DNA of 64,000 nucleotides from positions 74,006,552 through 74,070,551 of the forward strand of contig OX419756.1 in assembly GCA_948567375.1 (NCBI GenBank). The letters run 5' to 3'. This document shows positions 23,116 through 35,100 of the stretch, piece by piece. The position numbers and the translations under genes were made by a program. The DNA comes from Lunularia cruciata (taxonomy: Eukaryota; Streptophyta; Marchantiopsida; Lunulariales; Lunulariaceae). The notes beneath the pieces are model-generated. The model had not been told where the DNA came from. It worked only from the letters and a program-made list of their open reading frames with translations, and did no database searches. The first letter of the stretch is position 1. Each line of letters starts with the position of its first letter.

Positions 23116-26100
23116 GTACGTGATGTGGATACATTGCTTTAGAAGTATGGCCTCTCATTGATGTACGTGAGCTCTCAAATGTAAGGCATCTTGGAAAATC
23201 TGTTATACATGTGGTAAGGTATTAATTATTACCCATGTGATATATTGGAGTCTGGTAAAGCCAGTGTCTTTAGATCGAATGCTTGTTGTCACCTCCCTGA
23301 AACTACAGTCCTCAGGATCTTTTCTCGACGTGGACTATAGCTGACCTGTACGTGGAACTGTAACTTTATCAATGCAGCATCTCCCTTGGAAGATATTGCC
23401 AACTGCTGTTGCACTTTCTCAGTTGAGACTACCTTCCAGTACTTAAGCTGTTAATTATGGACATGGATGGAGATGTCGATTGGAAATATAGCAGTTGAGT
23501 CTGGGCACCTCGAGTAAACGTCAAATTACTTTAACCATAAACATAGGTAGTCGGCAACCAGAAGACTACAACCAGAAGCTGTACCGAGAGAGACTGTGCC
23601 GTTGTTATGTACTTGGATCCGCTTCTTACCTTTCGTGGTGTGGAACAGGTTCAGTATCGGGATGTTTTGAAAGTGGTCGAGAATTTCTCAACGTTCAACA
23701 AACGCTTGCAGTATGCACATTTAAGACCTTCAGTACCCATAAGGCAGGACATAAAAGGATGGTGGCATTACGCATATAAGGCTGTTGTGGAGCAGCAAAA
23801 ACAAGCCAGGTTTGCAGCTTACTTTGTGTCCGTTTGCTTAAATACAGCAGAGCTGATTGCAAGATATCGGATTATCCTTACATGTGTATCGTTACGATCT
23901 CCAGAGAATTTGCTTTTGGGTATTCGCTGTAATCTGCGAGTTTGTTAATCTAGTTCTCCATTACACAGCATGCATTGAACGTGGTGTGGGGTCATATGAT
24001 AGATTACATCTGGACGAGCAGCCATATTTCTGTTACATAGACAATCTATTTGGAGCGTTGTTTTGCATTTCGAATTTGGAGCTGATTGTTTATTTTTCTG
24101 TTTCCGTTTGTTTGTTTCTCCCTTCCAGTGGTCAACTATCCTGGAATCGGGTAGTTAAGCTCTCTGAGCTGAGGAAACGATATGTATCTCTGTACGTGCT
24201 TGCTTTGCAATCGAACCCAGGACGAATGACAGTGGATGATAACAAAGAGATCCAGGATCTGGATCGTGAGCTTGATACAGACATAATTATACAGTGGAGG
24301 TAAGTACTCGTCTCTCAAATTTGTGTTTAGCATTCGCAACTGGAATTGTTGCTAGCAGTATCAGAGTTATATATGAGGTCGACTCCGCGAGCTGCAGCGA
24401 ATTAGACTTCTGCCGTTTCATTATGCGGTGTGTTTGATTCACATGTGGTGTCCAGTAGCTCCATGCCACCTCCTTTGTGTACAGGATGGCCCTCTGCAAA
24501 AGAATCTACGTGAATAGAACAGTGATAACAATCTACTGTTGTCAATTTTTGGTCACTACTAGTACTAAGGCTACCTGTGCACGTACATTCTGAACCTTTG
24601 CAATCAGAGTCAGCCAAAAATAAAGTTTGATCGTCGTTGTTATGGCTGTGCTTTCTTTCCTGAACAGAATGTTAGCACACACATATGTCGAGAGAAATCG
24701 GGCTCAAGATCAAAAGCGACAACAGCAGCGGCAACAGCAACAGAGTTGGTGGCTGCCTTTTGGATGGTAGGTGTACTGCACGCGCTTTGGGTAGTAATTT
24801 ATCAGTTACATGTGGAGTCTGAAGTAGCAGTCCAGTCCTGTTTTTGGCGTCCGATTTATATGTTAAGCTAAACAGATTAGCACCACTATCTCAGGTCAAC
24901 CTGGATTAATTTGTCCATGCCAACGCACCATATTGATGTTGATACCACTAGGTGAGCCGATCTAAAAGAGGGTTTTTGTCTGATAGGTTTCCGCTCTGAC
25001 GCACATCGTCTTCCTTTCCATCAAGAATGTGGAGTCTGAGGCTTCTAACAAGTATGTGACTACAGACGGTGATTTGGTCTGACTTTGTTCAACCATATTG
25101 CAGGGGTGGGTCAACTAACGAGGATGAGAAAGCTGTGAAGTTTACGGATGAAGAGTGGGAGCAATTAAACCAACTTATAGGATATCAACACGGGAAGCAG
25201 TCGAACGTCTTACCCGGTCAAGAACCTCCCAATATGCTTCACACTGTGTTAGAAGTGCGCATGCGCCGAAATGCAACAAAGTTGGTAGCTGAGAATGATG
25301 AAGTTATTATGGAACTATCTGGTGAGGAGCTTCAAGTTAATCTTCATATGTACCCAAAGACGATGAAATTCGACTTGGAGCTGGCATCTTATCAGCTTTC
25401 TTGTCCAGACGGACTACTTATGGAGGTCAGCTTTTTCTTACTATATTAAGTGACGTGACTGCCTGACTCGAGTTACGAATTCACGTTTAAAAAAATGTTA
25501 TTTGGTTGTCAAACAACGACCAGATAGTTACTTTTGAGCGATCTGCAGGCAGTGGTTTGTATTGTGACTTCAAGATGTATGAGAACAAGGATAATCGTGA
25601 CCTAAGCACGTTTATAGCTGCAGTTCAAGTTTCTGTTGAAACTCATGAAGGTGTGGTATGTCTTCAGTTAAGTTTAATTCATTAACAGACTGATTCTCCT
25701 TTCCTAGTTACTTGTAGAAGGCTTTCATAGTCGCTATGTCTTGATATTAGTTCGTCCATCCTTCACATTCAAGTCAAGGAAATGCTGGACCAAGTTTCTG
25801 CCACATAAGACGGGTCGTAAGCTGAAAATATGAACTCGCAAGCAAAGTTACTTCAGGGCCCTCCTGGCAACTTGACACTGAAAGACGTCATCCTCAGTGG
25901 AATGCAAGACGTCAACTGTCCATTGAATTAGTTCTTTGTTTCACCGTACTATCATTGTGCATCAGCGTGGATAGCCCGTTCTGCGAACGCCTTCTGCTCC
26001 CATTATTCAAATATCTTTGTGCATCAGCGTGTCTCTACGACTTGAGGAAGTCTGTAAAAGTGAATGTCTTACAGCTCTCTCTTTTCTAAGGCAGCGACAG

Positions 26101-29100
26101 CTGTGTATTGTTTTTCTCACAGAGTGCGATCAAAGATGAGGCAGTCAACGCGACGTTCGTCTACTTGCCTATGGAAGGAAATCTGGACTGGAGTTTGGCT
26201 GCAAAAGCTTCTCCTTGCTATGTCACTGTACGTTTTAGACACCGCAACAAATGCCCACAATTTAAAAGTTAAAATGAGTTCAGTACGGGGAGTTTAGAAT
26301 GGAAGCTTCAATATTCAATCTTCATGCTGTGTTGAATGTGAAGTAACCAGTATTGTACAGGTTAAGTATCATAACTCTTTGGTATATACATCATGGTTTG
26401 GGTTGAGTACTTGTATGTATTGCCTCTCTGAACGCCACTAGTTGATAAGCTTTTCACAGGCTGGAAAGACGCACATTGAATATTTTTCTTGTTAAGTTCT
26501 ATGAAATTTCCATTCGCTAAGGGTATGGAGAAGATATGGTTGATGCTTCGTTGAAGATCTCTTCTGGACAGAAGTCTGATCAATTTCTACACGCACCTAC
26601 CACAGGTTCTAATGCCGAGCATCAATAGACTGATAGCTTTCTTCCAAACTAGCCGGGCTGTAAGCCGGAGTGTCGCTTTGGAAACGGCAACTGCTTTACA
26701 GGTTGGCATTCTGTTTACCTTAAGCTTTTCTTCTGTCTACTGAGTGAGTGGGTAGCAGATTACCCATGGCGCCCACTCATGTCCATAATACTAACTTTTG
26801 CTAACTATTCGGTTCTGGATGTAGACAACCTTGGATGAAGTTACTCGAAATGCCCAGCAGCAAATAAACAAGGCCTTGAAAGATCGTCCCCGGTAAACAC
26901 GCGTTTCTGCTTGGTTCCGCCAGTAGTGTGCATGTCTACGATTCTTGATATCTTAGGTGAGTGTTTCACGGCAGCACTTCCATTGCCACTGATTTTCATT
27001 GTCGTGGAGTTTGTTCCCAGGTTTTCGATGGATCTTGACATTGCTGCACCAAAGGTTACGATTCCAAGCGACTTTTATCCTGATGGTGTGCAACAAAGCA
27101 AGCTTCTCCTTGATTTTGGCCACTTCAATCTGAAAACAGATCCGGTAACAATCTTACCATTTCTCAAGTCTCGTGTAGTGTGAAGTGGCCTATACAGTTG
27201 GACAGTTCGTACTAGGTACTTGTTCTGTTTGTGGGTATCTTCATATTGAGTAAGTTGGTCAATACTAACAATGATAAATTGATTTTACCTGCCCTGAAAT
27301 GAAGGACGAGAAAGCAGCGGACTCAGAAGAGAATGACTTATACATGCGATTCCGAATGAGGTTGACGGATGTATCGGCCGTTCTAGTTGATGGAAATTAT
27401 GACTGGAAAGAAAACTTACATGATTTCCACGAGGCGTTCAAAGAAACCAAGAAGGGCAAGAAGAAAGCAACGTTTTACCCAGTGCTGGAGAAATGCGGTA
27501 TGCTGGTGGCTTTGCAGCAGGTAAGCAAGCTGGAATAAGGCTGGTGCCAAGACCTAATAATTTTGACAAATAATGGATATGCAGATAGCAGTTGTTTCTT
27601 ATTGGTTAGATTAATTCATCCAGCTCATGCCCTCTCAGCGATCAACCATGTAAGGTGTTAGCAGCAGGTAACAGTGGATCAAGTTTTTTGTTAAGTCACC
27701 ACGGAGCGGTGCCAAGGTGAGAGTGCAAAGGATCGGTTAGAATTCTAATGTTGGCAGGTATGTGCAGATATGCGTTCCTCATCCCAAATATCCAAGCACA
27801 AGGGTGGCCGTTAGATTACCTTCTCTTGGTTTCCAGTTTTCTCCTGCGCGTTATCACCGCCTCATGCAAGTTATGAAAGTGTTTCAAGGTAGCCCTGAAG
27901 AGGCTGGAAGTTCATCAGTACATCCATGGGAACCATCTGACTTTGAAGGACAAGTGTCAGTGCTGGCCTGGAAGGTATATCTGCTGTCAACCGCAAACAG
28001 TTGTAATAAACGTTCATAAAAACCCGTTTTCCAAAATCAAGTGCTACTATAAAGATCACTAATTCACGTGTAATATTGGAGTGCTAAAGCTAGATAGTGA
28101 GATAGGCGTGTATTATGGGAAATGATATTTATCATTGGACTATAACTAGGATAATGTAAAAATCTCACTTTCTGCTTCTTACATGTGTAGGGTGTAGGGC
28201 ATCGTGAAGCCGTGTGGCAGCACAGATATGCAGCATTGGCTGGTCCATTTCTTTACCTTCTGGAGTCTTCTTCGTCCCAGACCTATAAGTATTGTGCCAG
28301 GTGAGAAACGTTTTCCGCTCAAGAACGTAGGTTATGTCAGTGGATATTACTCGATTCGGTCACACAGTTTTAGGGATATGGATTCCTTGACGAGAAAGTC
28401 AAACCTTTCCTAGAAATAAGTTACATGCCTGGATGTTATGAAGTTGAGATTGAAGATTTGTAGAATTCTTTGCTATGTCTGCGACTGTCTTATACTTGAG
28501 CCGCTTATCTCCTCACATCCTGCCTACTAATACTTGTTCTAGTTTAGGATCGGCCGGCCAGAAGTCTGGCCGGCCGATCCTTTACAGGGTATACAACCCT
28601 GTAAAGGGAAGATAATCAGCTTTGCCTGTATGTAAATTTAAGCATGGTTGATGAACTCGCGCAGTTTGATTGGGAAGCAAGCATCTGTTGTTCCAACAGA
28701 GTCAATCGGGGATGTGCCATATGTGCTGGCCGTGTGTGATGCTGGGCAGTTCAGTAACAAGGTAAATCAAAGCTCCATAAAAGTCTTCCTTCGTCACAGG
28801 TTTCCAGTATCCTGTAATTTGACTGCGTTAAGATAAAAAGGTTTTGCGAAACAGTTGTTGCTACCGCATTGAAACCCGCATCCATGATTCTTTTGAGAAT
28901 TTCAGTTGGAGCCAAATGACAAGAGACACCTGAACCTCTTTTCTCCAGTTGCTAGCGCTACCCAGATATGTGTCGGTATGCTGTTCATAGGTATCTAATC
29001 TTGATGGGAAATGTCTTGATGTATGTTGTGGACAGGTTGCAGAGTCTGTGAACGCACTTCTCTTGCGCTTTGAAGATGAGTCGAGCCTGAATAACTGGCA

Positions 29101-32100
29101 GGCGCGAATTACAGGTGCTATTTATCGGGCTTCGGTAAGTACATAAGCTTCGGGAGGTCGATCAATATATGTTTGATGTGGCTCAAAGTTTCCGAATTGT
29201 CAAAATGTGCGTGTGGACAACAATTGATGTCATGGGGTCCTGTCCTTTCTGTTGGCTAGGATGATCATCATTGTCAACTGCCTTCCAAAGCACTTTCATA
29301 TATTTATAAGAAGTGCTTGCTTCTGTGATTCTTGCAGGCTCCTGTTGCTGTCGCTGGATTGGTTGGATCCAAGAATGATGAAGATGGCGAAGATGCGAAA
29401 GATGCAGTGGTTGGCGCATCCGAAGCAAATGAGCAGATGAACCCAGCTGAGCAAGAGAGTTTCTTCTTGACTGGAGCACTTGATGAGCTGAAGATAATCA
29501 TAAGTAACAGCCAAGTGGTAAGATAAACATACCCGGGAGGTGGTTGAAGTCATAGTAAGCAGTGCATGTTTGCAAGTAGATTTTCTGCTTGTTACATAAA
29601 TAGTGAAGTTTCGTATAAATAGATATTTAAACTTGCACGACTACGGAGAGCATTGTCTGTTATGAAGTCCAGTGACCTCCAGGCATTGTTTCTCAACCCA
29701 AAGTAGTTCATTGGGAGTTCATCCCACCATTCATTTTTCTTGGGAAGTTACTGGTCAGTAGTCCACATTCCCCACGTGTACAATTCGAGGTACTTTACCC
29801 TATATTGAGTTGTCGACTTTGTGTGTATACCGCCAGTCCAGATAATCTGTTATCGGATTGTTGAATTTTCCAACACGATCTGTATAGTTAATCCACATCA
29901 TCGATCCTTCTCATATTGAATATTGCTTGGTTCTCAAAGTTGATTTACTTCTTGAGTTAAGCCCTACATGTTGTTTGTTTGCAGGATGATTACAACTCAA
30001 CGCAGTTGCTTCTTGGCGACGAGATACCACTTTTAGAGGCTCGTGCTATAGGGACCAAGGTACAAAATTTCTCTCGAATACATAACGTGGAGGTAGTCTT
30101 TTGTGTCTTGTGCCGTTCGTTGGTTGTCATGTCCAGTGAAGCTCACAATCATGTTCTTGGGCGAGAAGGTGAACATGTGATCCTGATGTAATTTTGTATG
30201 ATACAGGTGGAATTGTCAATGAGGACATATGATATGTCGGTTGGGGCTGTCTTACAAGCTTTAGAAGTTGAGGATAAATTTCACGGCCATGCTTCTCCAT
30301 CATGCAAGTACTTGGCTCGTTCCTACATTAAATCTCCCCATAAACTTACAGGATCGTCATCTTTGAGCAAAGTGAGAAATGGCAACGGGAAGCACCACAA
30401 ACGCATATCTTCTAATGGGAAGAAAAGTCCTAGACACAGGCAGAGCAGTGACAGCGATCGGTTCTTCGATGCGGCAGACGAATTCCTTGATGCAGACGAG
30501 CAGTCCAAAGGACACAGGCTTAGACGTTCGTCTACATCTCTGTCCAAATTTTTTGATGCTGATGAGGAAGGTAACGGATCAAATGGGGATGAAGAAGAGC
30601 CTCCAAATTTTAGGCGTGCCCCTGGGCTTCTTCCTGTAACAGGTCCTGAAGGCGATGGGTTAGATGTTGTAAAAGAGGGTGTGGAGAACTTCGTCAAAGC
30701 ACAAGTGATCATGTGCTCTCAAGATTCTCCAGATTACGGGAATGTTGATAAACAGGTGATAATTGTCAATGTTAATAGGCAAATTGTTTCGTGGCCTGAG
30801 TGAGCGCTGTTGCCTTGCCGACTGAAAGTATACTGAGTTGAAGCAGTTGTGTGACTTACAAAGTGCTAAAATTTTAAGCCTCTCAAGCCGAAGTCACGCA
30901 GGTGCTTTTCACGCTCATCGCTGTTCATGATCGTCGTGCAGGTGAAAGTCACTTTGGCAACTTTGTCCTTCTTTTGCAATCGGCCAACACTCCTGGCTTT
31001 ACTAGATCTTTTAACAGCAATCACTGCCGACGTTGAGCCAAAAGATGAGAATCCTGCTCCTTCATCTACTGAATCTGATGCAATTGTCAGTACCATAAAT
31101 CCCAAAGCCATAGATGACGGAGGTGAAGAAGATACCAGTCACTCGCACTCCTCTTTCGATCGGCATGATTCAGTTGTGAAAGGGTTGCTAGGTAAAGGCA
31201 AAAGCCGTGTGGTGTTCCTTGTGGTTCTGTACATGGATCGGGCACAGATAGTCCTGAACACCGAGGACGGAGCCCAGCTGTCAATATTGTCACAGGAGGA
31301 TCTGCATACCGAGATAAAGGTAAAATGTGAAATATTAGATCTGAAGCATTTGTAGGATTAGCCGACGTAGACAATTCACTAAGCTTGAACCTCTTATTTT
31401 GATTACCTCCTTGTAAAGTATTGGTGTCTCGTAGTGAACTCAAAAGAGCGAATGTTGATTATTTCTCCACCACTCGCATGAGCGGAAGAATTACTTCGAA
31501 CTTCCAATTTGTCGAGGATAGCGATCTTATAGCAGAAGTTGAGTATGTCTTCGGATCACAAACTTCAAATCTATGGCTTGTGTAGAAAAGGTGGAACTTC
31601 AAGTTCATAACATCTTATATATAACTGTTCTTTTTACAGATCTTCCCGTCCTCGTGGGGCATTAAAGTAGCTCTTGGGAATCTGAAAGTGAGTGATGGGA
31701 GCTTGGACAACAATCACCCCTATCATTATATATGCAACATGCGTGATCCGCAGGGTACCTCCTTCATTGAGGTATTTTTCCAAGCTCTGTAGTAATTCCA
31801 TTTGCTCTTCAGTTCAAGCTGGTCAATTGACGACGTTCTCGTTAAATCAAATGCTGGAACTATCGACCTTCCTTTGATTTCCAGTGTCCTTCTGGATGGA
31901 ATGACGAGTAATAATAATTTAGTTCGAGGATCACACTAGACTCCCATGGCTGAGCAATTATATTGGAGGCGAGTAAGGAGTTATTTTCTCTCAAACCAAG
32001 ACTTGCTCTCTATTGACTTCATGAAAGTAGGAGAACATAGACGTTGTTTGGCTGTTCCTGCTTCTATGCTGAAGGGTAACCTTTCACCTCTGAAGAAGTA

Positions 32101-35100
32101 GGCGAGAGTTTGTTTTACAATCAAGTACAATTACCATATGTTGGGCTGTACATGAAAAGCTGAAAGAAAATAGCTTCGTTTTGTGATAGTCTTATGATGT
32201 CTTTGTCTGCAGTTGGAGTTTCTGTCATTCAATAAAGAAGACGAGGACTATGAAGGCTATGAGTATAGCATCAAAGGCAAGCTATCTGAGTTGCGAATCG
32301 TGTTCTTAAATCGATTCGTACAGGAGGTATTTCATGTTTGACGCAATGTTGAATGCTCTCCTCCTCAAATCAAACTCAAATAACTGAAGTACGATGTCTA
32401 GTAGCCGTTTTGGTATCTGGCTACGTCCAAAGTCGCGTTAGGTCGTTTTCCTGTACAGTTTAGATCAGAACAGTGTTGACATGTGATTGTTTGGAAATTT
32501 TGATTTTCCTCCAACAGAGGAGACTATACTGTGAGCTGGAATTATGTCTTTACTTCGGCTTACCGTCGTATTGTAACTTCGCTTAATTTCCATTTCCTGA
32601 GTTGCTATTCATTTCGATTTGCACACGTTCATGGTTATATTTAATCTGCACTGCATATGCACTTAGTGGGTTCTGGATCCCCCCTTTCTTCGAACGACTT
32701 CTGCTCTCATTTCCCATATGCTGTGAGTTGGAATCGCTATATGTACATATGGGATGTGCCCATTGCTCGTGATCTCTTCGAGATTCTAGTTCATACGGTC
32801 GAAGGCTTTGTGCGGAGTACGTACATTTGGCGGAAAAGTGAGGCCTTGTTTTCTATGGTCCACTTCTTGTGAATGGACCTCCTCTTGGCTATGAAGACCT
32901 CAGCAAGTTACCTAAGCTTCCGTATATCATATGCATGTCTCGTATCGGTTCCCTACTAAGTGGGTTCTGAATTCCCTGGCCTGAATCCCAAAGGGCTTCT
33001 GCTCCCGTTTCTCAAATTTGCATGTTTCGAGATAACGATCGGATTGGATGGGTCAGTGTCTAATATTTACCCATGCTCTCATTTTGACAGATAACCACTT
33101 ACTTCATGGGCCTCGTTCCTCAAAATTCTGGTTACGTCGTCAAGCTCAAAGATAGATTTACTGATGTTGAGAAGTTCTTCACTCAATCGGAAATCGAAGG
33201 ACAGCCCGCTCTGAAGCTCGGTCTATCCCTCAGCAAGCCTGTTATCATAATGCCTCGATCAACTAAAAGCTTAGAGTACGTTACCAATTTTGAATATTGA
33301 GCGCTATTTCCCTTGATCACAACTCTAGACTTAGGTTTCATTCACGATTTCATTCTTGGCATGCGCTCAATGGTTTAGCTGAGGAGAAGATCGATGGCAT
33401 GGGTTATAGTATTTGGTGATCATTAATAAAGAGAACCAAACGATCAGAGGACAGATTCTTAGTTATCGTTTCTTCGGTGTTTCCTGAAATAACTTGGAAT
33501 CTTTTCATTCATGATTACACAGCTTCTTGGAGCTAGATATTCTCCACATCAATGTGTCCAACAGCTTTCAGTGGCTTGGGGGTGGAAAGGATGAGCTTGG
33601 TGCTGTTCGCCTTGAGACAACCGTGTTACAGGTTCATTGTTATTTCATTTTGAGTAGCTATAGCATTTTTGCACGTGTTAACTAGGATATGGCATAAACC
33701 ATCCTGATAGATGTATTTTCTGGCAGTTGCAATCAGGAACAGGCTGGATGTGGATAAACGTCAATTGATCTAAATGAGTCTTTTAAATTTTTTCTTTGTG
33801 GAACTTTTACCTTCTCTTAACAGATTCGAATACTTTCTGAATCGCGCTTTATGCAGTCTGCTAAAACTCCTGCCTTCCGTACACAAGAAGTAAATGGGTC
33901 CTCTCTGTTGTGCAGTTGGAAGACCTCCACATTGTGGTTGGTGTTGGGGGGAAAACAGGAGAGGGTATCATTCAAGAAGCGAATGGACTCTCCCTCGTTG
34001 TGAGGAGGCCAATACGTGATTTATGGCACCAGCTGCCGGTTGTCGAGGCAACTATTAAGGTACCATACCCCAACGTTTAGTCCTTAGCTATTGAGTTAGT
34101 TAAGGGATCACATGACAGCTAACTTACCAGTTCTTGTTATGATCCAGATCGAACAACTGAAGGCAGCACTCTCTGACAAAGAATATCAAGTGATCACTGA
34201 GTGCGCAATCAGCAATATGGCTGAGACACCCAACCTTCCACCTCCTGTAATGGAGCAGACGCCTTCTGACAATAAGGATGAGGGGGAAGCAGATACTGAT
34301 GGCGGACCGACAGCCTCCAGCAATATTGAAAGTACCCAACAGGACAATGGCAATGGTTCCACAGGGGAGAGCTGGACAACCATAAAAGTGGGAGTGGGTA
34401 TCGAAATGGTCGAATTGCGTTTGTTCACAGGGCAGGCTAGGGAGGTGCCACTAGCCGCCGTGCAGGTGCGCTCAAGACTTCTACTAGAAGTAACTTTCTA
34501 TTTTGGTCAAAGCAGTGAAACCTCTTGAAGTTGGAGAACTTCAGGGTTTTATTTTATCGTGAAACCTTCCACTACACTCGCCTTAATCAGGCAAACGAAA
34601 GGTTTTACTTTTGTCATTCAGCTTGGACTTAGATAAATTGTTCTCATTTTGCAGGTAACGGGTGTGTGGGCTGCTTACAAGTCGAACACTGTCCAAGAGT
34701 CTACGATAATGGCTACGTTGGAGAAGTTCGGTGTTAGGGATGATCGAGAGGGCACTGATCCAGAAATGCGGTACATGATCGGAAATGCTGATGATAGAGA
34801 GTCCAATGTTCCTGTAAAGAAAGCTCAAGGCGAGAAAGAAAACGGATCGAGTAGTAAGCAAGACGCTAAAGCCTCTCTCACGATGCTTGTGATGGACGCA
34901 AATCTTTCTCCAACTTTACAGACTATTACCTTAAGGATTCAAAGGCCCCGATTGCTGGTAGCTCTAGATTTTCTACTAGCAGTTGCAGAGTTTTTTATTC
35001 CGTCTATGCATGCCATGCTTTCTGATGGGAGGAGTGGAGATGAGAATCCTGTGGAAATGCAAAATGCAATATTTCTTGAGGGGCAAACTCACAAACAGTC

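Noticed and set aside
30323-30712. Long antisense open frame opposite VPS13 exon 26
   Set aside because: A mirror of a Ser- and acid-rich coding exon; no independent evidence of a gene.
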